Assembly: GCF_001905545.1 (NCBI RefSeq)
Contig: NZ_LIPD01000002.1
Span: 310,001 to 374,000, forward strand
Source of the DNA: Streptomyces sp. CB02056
GTDB lineage: Bacteria > Actinomycetota > Actinomycetes > Streptomycetales > Streptomycetaceae
Reading direction: 5' to 3'
DNA length: 64,000 nucleotides
Shown here: piece after piece, positions 1 to 8,074 of the stretch
Layout: each line of letters begins with the position of its first letter
How positions within the stretch are numbered: position 1 is the stretch's first letter
The notes under the pieces: model-generated
The model's input: only the letters and a program-made list of their open reading frames with translations
Database searches by the model: none
Told to the model about the DNA's origin: nothing
Position numbers and translations under genes: made by a program

Positions 1-57
1 GCGGTGGTGCTGATCCTGCTCGGGCTGGTCCTGGTGGCCCGCGGCGGGCGGCGCTGA
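1..57 (+). CDS. 3' end of an unidentified membrane protein
   Basis: Only the last 18 codons are present. They read as a strongly hydrophobic run (AVVLILLGLVLVA) followed by RGGRR and a TGA stop. This looks like a terminal transmembrane helix with a positively charged cytoplasmic tail. The rest of the gene lies upstream of the window, so no family can be named. The frame is supported only by the hydrophobic pattern and GC-rich third positions. Confidence 0.45.
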   Translation, partial: AVVLILLGLVLVARGGRR

Positions 58-117
58 CCGCCGGCCCCGGCCGGGGGTACCGCCCTCGGCGGGGCCCGGG
101 TGCCGGCGTCGGCGCGG

Positions 118-1239
118 TCAGAGCCAGCCGTTGCGGCGGAAGCCCCGGTACATCCCGAAGCAGATCAGCACGATCGCGCCGAGCACCGTCGGGTAGCCGT
201 ACTTGTGGTGCAGCTCCGGCATGTACTCGAAGTTCATGCCGTAGACGCCGGTGATCATGGTGGGCACCGCGAAGATCGCCGCCCAGGCGGTGATCTTGCG
301 CATGTCCTCGTTCTGCGCCACCGAGACCTGCGCCAGGTTCGCCTGGAGCAGCGAGTTCAGCAGCTCGTCGAAGCCGTGCACCTGCTCGGCGACCCGGGCC
401 AGGTGGTCGGCGACGTCCCGGAAGTACTTCTGGATGTCCGGGTCGACCAGCCGCTGGAGCGGCTCGGACAGCTGCTGCATCGGGCGCAGCAGCGGCGCCA
501 CGGCACGCTTGAACTCCAGGACCTCGCGCTTGAGTTGGTAGACCCGGCCGACGTCGGCGCTGCGCCCGCCCTTGGCCGAGAAGACGCCGTACTCGATCTC
601 GTCCACGTCGTTCTGGAGCCGCTCGGCGACCAGCAGGTAGTTGTCCACGACGTGGTCGGCGATCGCGTGCAGCACCGCCGCCGGGCCCTTGGAGAGCAGC
701 CCGGCCTCGTCGGCGTCGGCCTCCAGCCGGTGGCGCAGCTCCTGCAACGAGCCGTGGCCGCCGTGCCGGACGGTGATCACGAAGTCCCGGCCGGCGAAGA
801 CCATCAGCTCGCCGGTCTCCACCACCTCGCTGGTGGGCGTGAGCTGGTCGTGCTCGACGTAGCGGATGGTCTTGAAGACGGCGAACAGCACGTCGTCGTA
901 GCGCTCGACCTTGGGCCGCTGGTGCGCGTGCACCGCGTCCTCGACCGCGAGCGGGTGCAGGCCGAAGCGCTGGGCGATCCCCTCGAACTCGGCCTCGGTC
1001 GGCTCGTGCAGCCCGATCCAGCTGAACGAGCCCTCGCCCTCGGGGAGTTGGTGGGCGGCCTTGACCCGGTGGGCGGCCTCGCGCGGGCTGCACGTCTCGC
1101 CCCTGCGCTTGCCGTGCTGGTAGACCGCGCAGTCCACGACCGCCGAACCGGCGTCCTCGGGCAGGACGGCGTAGACACCGGCCGCGCCCCGGCGGCGGTT
1201 GGTGCGGACGGCGGCGCGCAGGCTGTTGATCATCGACAT
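118..1239 (-). CDS. corA: CorA-family magnesium/cobalt transporter
   Basis: A 373-aa inner-membrane divalent cation channel of the CorA (2-TM-GxN) family, which takes up Mg2+ (and Co2+/Ni2+) as a homopentamer. The large N-terminal cytoplasmic domain contains the family pattern VEDAVHAHQRPK and a long helical stretch. Two C-terminal membrane segments lie at about 315-335 and 350-367. The signature YGMN sits at 333-336, followed by FEYMPEL. The start ATG (MSMIN) is chosen because GGGAG lies 6 nt upstream. The frame stays open another 84 codons, but that extension is Pro/Ala-rich and has no plausible start. About 480 nt of leader precede the gene and carry a separate small ORF with a strong ribosome-binding site, a possible Mg-sensing element (inference). 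Confidence 0.93.
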   Translation of the reverse strand: MSMINSLRAAVRTNRRRGAAGVYAVLPEDAGSAVVDCAVYQHGKRRGETCSPREAAHRVKAAHQLPEGEGSFSWIGLHEPTEAEFEGIAQRFGLHPLAVEDAVHAHQRPKVERYDDVLFAVFKTIRYVEHDQLTPTSEVVETGELMVFAGRDFVITVRHGGHGSLQELRHRLEADADEAGLLSKGPAAVLHAIADHVVDNYLLVAERLQNDVDEIEYGVFSAKGGRSADVGRVYQLKREVLEFKRAVAPLLRPMQQLSEPLQRLVDPDIQKYFRDVADHLARVAEQVHGFDELLNSLLQANLAQVSVAQNEDMRKITAWAAIFAVPTMITGVYGMNFEYMPELHHKYGYPTVLGAIVLICFGMYRGFRRNGWL

Positions 1240-1723
1240 GGCAGGCTCCCAGAGGCAGGAACCGTCGCGCGGCCGCGCGGAAGGAAAAACGTTCGGCCGC
1301 GGTACGACGGCGGAGAACACCGGTGAAACGGGGGATGAAAGTGCTCTCCCGGCCGGTCCGTCCGCCGTGGGGCCTGTGCCCGGGGCTACCGCGGCTGATT
1401 CAGCCGGTTGGGCCTGCGGGGCGCGGGGTACGGGGAAGTCGGGGCCGGGCAGAGCTGCCGGTACTGCATGGTCGGCCGGTATCCACCGCAACCACCTCCT
1501 TCGCGCCGCCGCCCCGGGACGAACGATCCCGGTGGCCAGTCGCTCACCCTAACATCTGACCGGGCGTCGAGGCCGAGGGGTTCCCGGAGGTTTCCGAAGG
1601 CTTTACGGGATCCTTGCCCCGCCCGGCCGTTGCCCCGCCACGGCGCACCGCCGCACCGCCGTCACACCGCCTCCGGCCCGCCCGCACGCGGCCCGCGAAC
1701 CCCCGGGGGTTACGCTCACCGGC
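1240..1723. other. Divergent intergenic region (corA / SUFU gene)
   Basis: 484 nt without a full gene. It carries the corA leader ORF (1400-1486, minus strand) and, at the right end, a TACGCT -10 box at 1711-1716 placed 7 nt before the ATG of the plus-strand SUFU-domain gene. No other coding or RNA signal was recognised. Confidence 0.6.
1400..1486 (-). promoter_or_regulatory. Candidate proline-rich leader ORF upstream of corA
   Basis: On the minus strand AGGAGG (1495-1500) lies 8 nt before a GTG (1484-1486) that opens a 28-codon ORF ending in TGA at 1400-1402. The peptide is rich in Pro and Arg in its second half (RPRLPRTPRPAGP). The stop codon lies within a small stem-loop (about 1392-1406). 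A second overlapping Pro-rich ORF begins at an ATG 14 nt further on. The ORF lies about 160 nt before corA. Pro-rich leader peptides are known to sense Mg2+ in front of enterobacterial mgtA/mgtC. Whether this ORF is translated is unknown, and GC-rich DNA gives Pro/Arg-rich peptides by chance. Confidence 0.35.
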
Positions 1724-2365
1724 ATGGCGCACGACTTCCCGCTCTTCGGCGACCCCCACGGCGGCAGCTCCCCGGAGCTCACCCGGGAGGCGGTGCTGGC
1801 CGCCGTCGAGGCCCGGCTGATCTCCACCTTCGGCGAACCGGGCGGTCGCGCCGCGGTCACCTTCCTCGGCGCCGACCGGATCGAGGTGCTGCGCTTCGGC
1901 CCGGACGCCGAGGGCCTGGTGCGGTACGCGACGCTCGGCATGTCCGCCGCGCCGATGGCCGACCCGACCGCGCCGGTCGCCGACCAGGTGCGCGGCCCGC
2001 GCGTCGAACTGGTGCTGACGGTCCGGGGCGGGCGCGACAGCGTGCTGCGCACCCTGGCCACCTTCGCCGCCACCCCGCAGGTCGAGGGCCTGGTGGTGGC
2101 CCCGGGCGGCTCGTTGGACCTCGGCTCGCCGCTCTGGGACGGCGCGCCCTTCACCTCGGTGCTCGCGGCCGAACCGGGCGGCCTGGTCGAGGACCTGGAG
2201 CTGGCCGAGCCGGCCGACCCGGTCCGCTTCCTGCCGCTGCTGCCGATGACGCCCAACGAGGCGGGCTGGAAGCGGGTGCACGGCGCGGCCGCGCTCCAGG
2301 AGCGCTGGCTCGACCAGGGCGCCGACCTGCGCGACCCGGGCCGACGCGGCGTCCGGCTGGACTGA
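1724..2365 (+). CDS. Suppressor-of-fused (SUFU) domain protein
   Basis: A 213-aa soluble protein resembling bacterial SUFU-domain proteins. N-terminal sequence includes a segment like that in the family (AVEARLISTF), and the C-terminal part has the FLPLLPMTPNEAGWKRVHG block that is characteristic of actinobacterial members. The bacterial function is unproven; several homologues have been proposed as immunity or interaction proteins. The ATG has no Shine-Dalgarno sequence, but TACGCT lies 7 nt upstream, so the transcript is probably leaderless. It converges on the PHP gene, with a hairpin between them at 2393-2437. There is no signal peptide or membrane segment. Confidence 0.75.
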   Translation: MAHDFPLFGDPHGGSSPELTREAVLAAVEARLISTFGEPGGRAAVTFLGADRIEVLRFGPDAEGLVRYATLGMSAAPMADPTAPVADQVRGPRVELVLTVRGGRDSVLRTLATFAATPQVEGLVVAPGGSLDLGSPLWDGAPFTSVLAAEPGGLVEDLELAEPADPVRFLPLLPMTPNEAGWKRVHGAAALQERWLDQGADLRDPGRRGVRLD

Positions 2366-2392
2366 CCGCCGCCCGGCCGTACTCCGAAACTC

Positions 2393-2437
2393 CGAACGCC
2401 GGGCCAAGGGACTCATGATCCCCTGGCCCGGCGTTCG
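2393..2437. terminator. Bidirectional hairpin terminator
   Basis: An inverted repeat with 18-nt arms (2393-2410 and 2420-2437), one mismatch and a 9-nt loop lies between two convergent genes. There is no long T-run, as is usual for Streptomyces terminators. Confidence 0.75.
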
Positions 2438-2454
2438 TGTTCGTTCGCGTCCGC

Positions 2455-3315
2455 TCAGCGCTCGATCGGCTTCGCGCCGGTCGCCTGCGCCAGCAGCGCC
2501 CCGTACACCTCCGGGTCGGTGGTGTGCTCGCCGAGCCGTACGGTCTTGCGGGTGCCGTGGTAGTCGCTGGAGCCGGTGGCCAGCAGGCCGAGTTCGCCGG
2601 CCAGGCCGCGCAGCCGCTCCCTGGTCTCCTCGTCGTGGTCGGTGTGGTCGACCTCCAGCCCGGCCAGTCCGGCCGCCGCGAGGTCGGCGATCACCTGGTC
2701 GGAGACCGTCCGGCCGCGCTTGACCGCGCCCGGGTGGGCGAACACCGGCACCCCGCCGGCCGCCCGGACCAGCCGGACCGCCGTGACCGGGTTGGTCTCG
2801 TGCTTGCGGACGTCCGCCCGCCCGCCGTTGGCCAGCCAGTCGGCGGTGAAGGCGTCCGAGACGGTGGCGACCACGCCGGCCTCGACCAGCGCGCTGGCGA
2901 TGTGCGGCCGGCCGACCGAGCCGGCCCCGGCGATCCGCCGTACCTGCTCCCAGCTGATCTCCGCGCCGAGCTCCCGGCAGCGCTCCACGATCGCCCGCCC
3001 GCGCCGGAACCGGTCGGTGCGCACCAGGTCCCGCTCGCGCGCGAACTCCGGCTCCTCGGGGTCGAACAGGTACGCCAGCAGGTGCAGGCTGATGCCGTCC
3101 ACGGCGCAGGACAGCTCGGCGCCCGGGACGACGGTCAGCCGGCTGCCCGCGGGCAGTGCGCGCACCGCCCCGGCGGCTTCGGCGTGGCCGGCCACGGTGT
3201 CGTGGTCGGTCAGCGCCACCACGTCGAGGCCCGCGGCGACGGCCGCCGCGACGAGCTCGGCCGGGCTGTCGGTGCCGTCGGAGGCGTTGCTGTGGGCGTG
3301 CAGGTCGATGCGCAC
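2455..3315 (-). CDS. PHP-domain phosphoesterase
   Basis: A 286-aa protein of the polymerase and histidinol phosphatase (PHP) family. The metal-binding motif HAHSNASDGT lies right at the N-terminus (VRIDLHAHSN), followed by LTDHDTV near residue 40, GAELSC around 65-75, a mid-protein FAHPG and a C-terminal SSDYHG. These match the trinuclear metal site of stand-alone PHP phosphoesterases (YciV/RNase AM-like nucleoside 3',5'-bisphosphatases). The start is GTG at 3315, with GGAG 9 nt upstream and the DLHAHSN motif immediately after it. The larger open frame upstream is the shadow of the neighbouring zinc-ribbon gene. The 50-nt gap to that gene suggests a two-gene operon. The substrate is not deducible from sequence. 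Confidence 0.88.
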   Translation of the reverse strand: MRIDLHAHSNASDGTDSPAELVAAAVAAGLDVVALTDHDTVAGHAEAAGAVRALPAGSRLTVVPGAELSCAVDGISLHLLAYLFDPEEPEFARERDLVRTDRFRRGRAIVERCRELGAEISWEQVRRIAGAGSVGRPHIASALVEAGVVATVSDAFTADWLANGGRADVRKHETNPVTAVRLVRAAGGVPVFAHPGAVKRGRTVSDQVIADLAAAGLAGLEVDHTDHDEETRERLRGLAGELGLLATGSSDYHGTRKTVRLGEHTTDPEVYGALLAQATGAKPIER

Positions 3316-3365
3316 GGATCGGTCTCCTGGAGGCTCGTGGGTGCCGCCCAGGATAGGCCTAGCCG

Positions 3366-4004
3366 TCAGCCGAGGAGCCGGGGGGAGAGCGCCCCGCAGG
3401 GCAGCAGGTCCAGTTCGGCGCCGGCCTCGCGCAGGTCGGTCAGCACCAGCTCGTCGTACATCACCAGCGCGGACTGCTCGGGCCAGGCGACCGCCCAGAG
3501 CCAGAGCCCGCGGGCCTCGCCGACGAACACCGCGCGGTCGGCCGGGGCGTCCGGGACGTGGAACATCGGGGTGGGCCGCCCGGCGGCCAGCAGTTTGGCG
3601 TCGGCGGGCTTGTAGAGGCCGACGGAGTCGCCCGGGTCGGGCCCGGACAGGCCCGCGTAGCGGGCGCCGAGGCCGACCCCCAGCTCCTCGGCGACCAGCA
3701 CCAGCTCGCCGAAGCCGCCGAGCGGCGCGGGCCCGGAGCAGGCGACGGCGGTGGCCCGGGCGCCCGAGACGTCGTCGCCGACGTGGGCGATGCCGGTGTA
3801 GAGCCAGCCGACCGGGAGCGGCCAGGGCAGCCAGACCGGGACCTGGGAGCGGGCGACGGCGACGCCGAGGGCCTCCACACTCGGGGGCAGCACGGGCTGC
3901 ATCGGGTGCACGGCTCCGTGCCGGTCGCACTGCCAGGTGTCTGAGAACAGACCGGGGGCGCGGACCCGACCGGCGCACCTCGGGCAGCTGGGCTCGCCCC
4001 TCAT
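3366..4004 (-). CDS. Zinc-ribbon protein, DUF6758-like
   Basis: A 212-aa streptomycete protein of unknown function (I recall the family as DUF6758). It starts with a probable zinc ribbon, CPRC at residues 7-10 and C..H about 17 residues further on, then a C-terminal domain with Trp-rich segments (VWLPWPLPVGWLYTG, GLWLWAVAWPEQ). No membrane segments or catalytic motifs are evident. The start is uncertain: an ATG at 4004 or a TTG at 4013. A GGAGGGAGGAG stretch lies ahead of both. It is followed after 50 nt by the PHP gene, so the two may be co-transcribed. The zinc ribbon suggests nucleic-acid or protein binding, but this is inference. Confidence 0.75.
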   Translation of the reverse strand: MRGEPSCPRCAGRVRAPGLFSDTWQCDRHGAVHPMQPVLPPSVEALGVAVARSQVPVWLPWPLPVGWLYTGIAHVGDDVSGARATAVACSGPAPLGGFGELVLVAEELGVGLGARYAGLSGPDPGDSVGLYKPADAKLLAAGRPTPMFHVPDAPADRAVFVGEARGLWLWAVAWPEQSALVMYDELVLTDLREAGAELDLLPCGALSPRLLG

Positions 4005-4190
4005 AGCCGTCAACGCTCCTCCCTCCGGACCGCCGCGTCAAGGACGATCACCCGTACGGAGGGCTCGGCGGCACCTGTCGGTGGCGGGCGCCCGGACCGG
4101 CGCCGGGTGGGCGTGGCACGGGCGGTTCCCGTTGGGGGATGTCCCGTCCCGGGCGGCGGCAAACGTCCGGGGCGTCGACCCCGGAAACAC

Positions 4191-4229
4191 TGACGCCCCG
4201 TCATCGGCGAATGCGGTGACGGGGCGTCA
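4191..4229. terminator. Hairpin terminator downstream of the 52-aa gene
   Basis: A perfect 13-bp inverted repeat (4191-4203 and 4217-4229, arm TGACGCCCCGTCA) with a 13-nt loop. It lies 84 nt beyond the stop of the minus-strand small gene. The flanking 4005-4190 region shows nothing else I can name. Confidence 0.7.
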
Positions 4230-4312
4230 GTCGGGTATCGGAACGTCCGGATCGGACGCTCCCGGCTCGTCGGCGGCGGGTGAGGCCTCCCGGTCGGAGG
4301 CGCCGCGCCGGG

Positions 4313-4471
4313 TCAGACGGTCGGGCACGGACGGATGAGCAGGCGCTCGCCGGTGCGGGCGGCGGCCTGGACGACCTCGCGCACGGTGGCGGCGTCGGCG
4401 ATCTGGCGGTCGGCGGCGGAGCCGTTGGTCTCGTCGAGTCGGACGATCTCGAAGCGCATGGTCTTCGTCAT
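4313..4471 (-). CDS. Small conserved-type protein, 52 aa
   Basis: A 52-codon gene too short for most gene finders. ATG at 4471 is preceded by GGAGA 7-8 nt upstream. The peptide begins MTKTMRFEIVRLDETNG and ends LLIRPCPTV. It reads as a compact alternating beta/alpha pattern with no membrane segment. Similar 50-aa proteins beginning with (S/T)KTMRFEIVRL are familiar to me from Streptomyces, but none has a known function. About 400 nt of AT-richer upstream DNA contain a DasR-like operator (4810-4825), so it may belong to the N-acetylglucosamine/DasR regulon (inference). A 13-bp hairpin ends the transcript. Confidence 0.7.
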   Translation of the reverse strand: MTKTMRFEIVRLDETNGSAADRQIADAATVREVVQAAARTGERLLIRPCPTV

Positions 4472-4867
4472 GGGCGTCTCCTTTCCTGGCCCCGCGGGGC
4501 GGGGCGGGGGCGGCTGAGTCGGTATCAGCTCTCTCGGGGTCTTGCGGATCCGGAGGTGAGGCCGGATCGGGCGGGTCGTCGCGCGTGTGGCGGTCTGCTG
4601 CGGCAAGGGCTCCCCCTGCTTGCCTGGTGCGTCCAGTGCCTCGTGCACCACGGTGTCGTGGCGGTGCTACCGGGCCGTTGCCCGTCCGTAAAGCCCAGGT
4701 TTCGGGTGATCGGTGCCGCGGTGGAGGCCGGCGATGATTCCCGGACAGAATCAAAGATTACCGTAACTAACGAATTTTGTCCTGTGTTGAAGCCGATCGA
4801 ACTTGAAGAAGTGGTACAGACCACTTTCGGCGGACCGGGGGAACCGGCGCGGCCCCGACCGCGTCGG
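4472..4867. other. Intergenic region with a dre-like operator
   Basis: 396 nt without a gene, between the end of the hydrolase and the 52-aa gene, both on the minus strand. A distinctly AT-rich patch (about 4735-4815) suggests a promoter. The DasR-like palindrome at 4810-4825 lies at its upstream edge relative to the small gene. Confidence 0.6.
4810..4825. promoter_or_regulatory. DasR-responsive element (dre)-like palindrome
   Basis: The 16-mer AGTGGTACAGACCACT (minus strand AGTGGTCTGTACCACT) matches the dre consensus A(C/G)TGGTCTAGACCA(C/G)T except at the two central bases. It sits within an 18-bp palindrome (AAGTGGT/ACCACTT). DasR is the GntR-family repressor of GlcNAc/chitin metabolism in Streptomyces. 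The nearest downstream gene on the minus strand is the 52-aa ORF. Confidence 0.6.
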
Positions 4868-5749
4868 TCAGGCCCAGAACGCGGCCAGCGCCCCGGCCGT
4901 GGCGGCCGGCTGCTCGGCGTTGGGGGAGTGGCCGGCGTCCGCGACCACCACCCGGCGGGCGCCCAGGCGCTCGGCCATCGCGGTCTGCTCCGGGACAGGC
5001 CAGGCGTGGTCCCGCACCCCGGACAGCACCAGCACCGGCAGCCCGGCGGTGGCGGCGGCCAGCTCCGCCACCCGGTCCGGCGCGGCCACCAGGTGAGCGC
5101 CGGTGACGGACAGCGCCCGCGGCACGTTGGCCAGCCAGCGGCGGTGCAGGAACTCCGCGACGGCCGGCTCCAGGCTCGGCCGCGGCTGCCCGCTCTCCGC
5201 CTCCAGCTGCCGCATGACCTGCCAGATCTGCTCCAGGTCCATCCCCCGCAGGGCGTCCAGCAGCAGCCCGGTGCGGACCGCCTCGGCCGGGTCGATCGCG
5301 CCCGGGCCGGTGGACACCAGGGTCAGCGACCGCCAGGGCAGCGGGCCCTCCGCGGCCGCGGCGAGCACCGCCTCGCGCACCACCTGGCCGCCGAAGGAGT
5401 GCCCCAGCAGGTGCGGCGGGGCGCCCCCGGCCTCGGCCGCCAGCACCCCGGTGAGCGCCCGTACGTCCGCGCCGAGCGCCCCGACGGCGTACGCCGCCGG
5501 ATCGTCCGGACCGCCGGTCTGGTACTGCCCGCGCTGGTCCACGGCCGTCACCCGGTACCCGGCGGCCGCCAGCGGCTCCAGCAGCGCGATGAAGTCCTCC
5601 TTGCTGCCGGTGAACCCCGGCACCAGCAGCGCCGAGCCGCGCACCGGCCCGGCCGGCTCCGCCCGCAGCGCCGCGAACTCCCCGCGGCCGGTCACCAGCC
5701 GCTCGGCCCGCGCGCACCCGGGCAGCGTCAGAAACGGCGGCGTGCTCAT
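4868..5749 (-). CDS. Alpha/beta hydrolase
   Basis: A 293-aa alpha/beta-hydrolase-fold enzyme. The oxyanion loop is VPGFTGSKEDF near residue 43. The nucleophile elbow is GHSFGG near 120, the acid is in SGVRDHAWPVPE near 247, and the catalytic His is in DAGHSPN near 270. This completes a Ser-Asp-His triad. Sequence outside the core gives no substrate (esterase, lipase or C-C hydrolase are all possible). ATG at 5749 has GGGAGAG 7 nt upstream. It is separated from the upstream DEAD-box helicase by a strong hairpin at 5815-5860 and so is probably transcribed alone. Confidence 0.9.
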   Translation of the reverse strand: MSTPPFLTLPGCARAERLVTGRGEFAALRAEPAGPVRGSALLVPGFTGSKEDFIALLEPLAAAGYRVTAVDQRGQYQTGGPDDPAAYAVGALGADVRALTGVLAAEAGGAPPHLLGHSFGGQVVREAVLAAAAEGPLPWRSLTLVSTGPGAIDPAEAVRTGLLLDALRGMDLEQIWQVMRQLEAESGQPRPSLEPAVAEFLHRRWLANVPRALSVTGAHLVAAPDRVAELAAATAGLPVLVLSGVRDHAWPVPEQTAMAERLGARRVVVADAGHSPNAEQPAATAGALAAFWA

Positions 5750-5814
5750 GGGCTGCTCTCCCTGCTGTCCTGTCGGCGCTCCCCGACGCCCCGAGCTTAG
5801 AGGCGGGCGGAACG

Positions 5815-5860
5815 CCCGAGGGGGCGGGCCGGGCCGGGTGGCCTGGCCCGCCCCCTCGGG
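5815..5860 (-). terminator. Hairpin terminator of the DEAD-box helicase gene
   Basis: A perfect 16-bp inverted repeat (5815-5830 and 5845-5860) with a 14-nt loop begins 16 nt after the helicase stop codon, on the same transcript. Confidence 0.75.
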
Positions 5861-5875
5861 GGAGACACGGGGGTG

Positions 5876-8074
5876 TCAGCTCTCCGGGGTGGCCTCCACG
5901 GGCGCCGCCGCCTTGCGGGTGCGGGTGCGCTTGCGCGGGGCCGGGACCTCGGTGGCGGCCTCGGCGGCCGGGGCCTCCGGGGCGGTCTCGGCGACGGCCT
6001 TCGGCTTGCGGGCCCGGGTCGCCTTCTTGGCCGGGGCGGGAGCCTCGGCGGCGGTCTCGGAGACCGGAGCCGCCTCGACGGCCTCGGCCTTCGGCTTCCG
6101 GGCGCGGGTGGCCTTCTTCACCGGGGCCGGAGCCTCGGTGGCCTCGGCGGCCGGGGCGGCGGCCTCGACGGCCTCCGCCTTCGGCTTGCGGGCCCGGGTG
6201 GCCTTCTTGGCCGGGGCCGGAGCCTCGACGACCGCCTCGGCGACCGGAGCCGCCTCGACGACCGGGGCGGCGGTCTCGACGGCCTCGACGGCCTCCGCCT
6301 TCGGCTTGCGGGTCCGGGTGCGGGTGGCCTTCTTCGCCGGGGCCGGAGCCTCCGCGATCGCCTCGACGGCGGCCTCGACGACCGCCACGGCCTCGGCCAC
6401 GACGGCCTCGGCGACCGGAGTCGCCTCGACCGCCACGACGGCCTCGGCAGCGGCGGCACTGCCGCGCGAGCGGCGGCGGCGACGGCGCGGCGCGCCCTCG
6501 CCCTCGGCGCCCTCGACGGCCGGAGCCGCCGCGGCGGCCTCGGTCACGCCGGCGACGGCCTCGCCCTCGGTGCCGACCGCCGCGCCCCGACGGGTGCGGC
6601 GGCGCTCACGGTTGCGGCGCGGCTTCTGCTCCTCGGCCTCGGCCGCGCCGGAGCCCGGACGGTCGGAGCCCGGACGGTCGGAGCCGGAGCCGGCGCCCGG
6701 ACGGTCCGAGCCGCCCTGGCCGCCGCGCCCACCGCGACCGCCGCGGGGTGCGCGGGCACCGCGTCCACCGGTCTCGCCGAGGTCCTCGACCTCCTCCGCG
6801 TTGAGCCCGGCGCGGGTGCGCTCCGAGCGCGGCAGGATGCCCTTGGTGCCCGGCGCGATCTTCAGCAGCTCGTACAGGTGCGCCGAGGTGGAGTAGGTCT
6901 CCTCCGGGTCGTTGAACGACAGGTCCAGCGCCTTGTTGATGAGCTGCCAGCGCGGGATGTCGTCCCAGTCGACCAGGGTGACGGCGGTGCCGGAGGCGCC
7001 GGCCCGGCCGGTGCGGCCGATCCGGTGCAGGTAGGTCTTCTCGTCCTCGGGGCACTGGTAGTTGATGACGTGGGTGACGCCCTCGACGTCGATGCCGCGG
7101 GCCGCGACGTCGGTGCAGACCAGCACGTCGACCTTGCCGTTGCGGAAGGCCCGCAGGGCCTGCTCGCGGGCGCCCTGGCCGAGGTCGCCGTGGACCGCGC
7201 CGGCCGCGAAGCCGCGCTGGGTCAGCTGGTCGGAGACGTCGGCGGCGGTGCGCTTGGTGCGGCAGAAGATCATCGCCAGCCCGCGGCCGTCGGCCTGCAG
7301 GATGCGCGAGACCATCTCGACCTTGTCCAGCGAGTGCGCACGGAAGATGTGCTGCTCGATGTTGGCGACGGTCGCGCCGGTGTCGTCCGGGGCGGCGGCC
7401 CGGATGTGGGTCGGCTGGCTCATGTACCGGCGGGCGAGGCTGATGACCTGGCCCGGCATGGTGGCCGAGAACAGCAGGGTCTGCCGCTTGGCCGGCAGCA
7501 TGGTGATGATCTTCTCGACGTCGGGCAGGAAGCCCAGGTCGAGCATCTCGTCGGCCTCGTCCAGGACCAGCGCGCGGACCTTCGACAGGTTCAGCTTCTT
7601 CTGCCCGGCGAGGTCCAGCAGACGGCCCGGGGTGCCGACGACGATGTCGACGCCCTTGTTGAGCGCCTCGACCTGCGGCTCGTACGCCCGGCCGCCGTAG
7701 ACCGCGAGCACGCGGACGTTGCGGACCTTGCCGGCGGTCTGCAGGTCGTTGGTGACCTGGGTGCAGAGCTCGCGCGTCGGGACGACGATCAGCGCCTGCG
7801 GGAAGTCGGAGAGCTGCTCCTCGGTCGCCCGGCCCGCGTCCACGTCGGCGCGCACGATGGCCCGCTCGATCAGCGGGAGGCCGAAGCCGAGGGTCTTGCC
7901 GGTGCCGGTCTTGGCCTGGCCGATGACGTCGTGGCCGGTCAGCGCGACCGGGAGGGTCATCTCCTGGATGGGGAAGGGGTGGACGATGCCGACGGACTCG
8001 AGTGCCTCGGCGGTCTCCGGGAGGATCCCCAGGTCCCGGAAGGTCGTCTTGATGGGTTCAGCGGTGGTGGACAG
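5876..8074 (-). CDS. DEAD-box ATP-dependent RNA helicase
   Basis: A 732-aa protein. Helicase motifs are in order: Q motif FPIQ (34-37), Walker A AKTGTGKT (54-61), PTRELC (99-104), GTPGR (147-151), DEAD (172-175), SAT (203-205), and HRIGRTGRAG near 350. An RG-rich linker (about 440-460) follows. The tail of about 200 residues holds repeats of APAKKATRARKPKAEAVEA type, like histone-H1-type nucleic-acid-binding tails. The function is RNA remodelling in ribosome assembly, decay or cold stress. The start is odd. The conserved N-terminus is reached only from a CTG at 8074, which has GGAAGAGG 7 nt ahead, or from a far-upstream TTG near 8180 with no support. No ATG/GTG/TTG lies between the CTG and the Q motif. 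Confidence 0.92.
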   Translation of the reverse strand: MSTTAEPIKTTFRDLGILPETAEALESVGIVHPFPIQEMTLPVALTGHDVIGQAKTGTGKTLGFGLPLIERAIVRADVDAGRATEEQLSDFPQALIVVPTRELCTQVTNDLQTAGKVRNVRVLAVYGGRAYEPQVEALNKGVDIVVGTPGRLLDLAGQKKLNLSKVRALVLDEADEMLDLGFLPDVEKIITMLPAKRQTLLFSATMPGQVISLARRYMSQPTHIRAAAPDDTGATVANIEQHIFRAHSLDKVEMVSRILQADGRGLAMIFCRTKRTAADVSDQLTQRGFAAGAVHGDLGQGAREQALRAFRNGKVDVLVCTDVAARGIDVEGVTHVINYQCPEDEKTYLHRIGRTGRAGASGTAVTLVDWDDIPRWQLINKALDLSFNDPEETYSTSAHLYELLKIAPGTKGILPRSERTRAGLNAEEVEDLGETGGRGARAPRGGRGGRGGQGGSDRPGAGSGSDRPGSDRPGSGAAEAEEQKPRRNRERRRTRRGAAVGTEGEAVAGVTEAAAAAPAVEGAEGEGAPRRRRRRSRGSAAAAEAVVAVEATPVAEAVVAEAVAVVEAAVEAIAEAPAPAKKATRTRTRKPKAEAVEAVETAAPVVEAAPVAEAVVEAPAPAKKATRARKPKAEAVEAAAPAAEATEAPAPVKKATRARKPKAEAVEAAPVSETAAEAPAPAKKATRARKPKAVAETAPEAPAAEAATEVPAPRKRTRTRKAAAPVEATPES

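Noticed and set aside
1240..1399. Mg2+ riboswitch (M-box) upstream of corA
   Set aside because: I could not find the conserved M-box core or its terminator in the leader.
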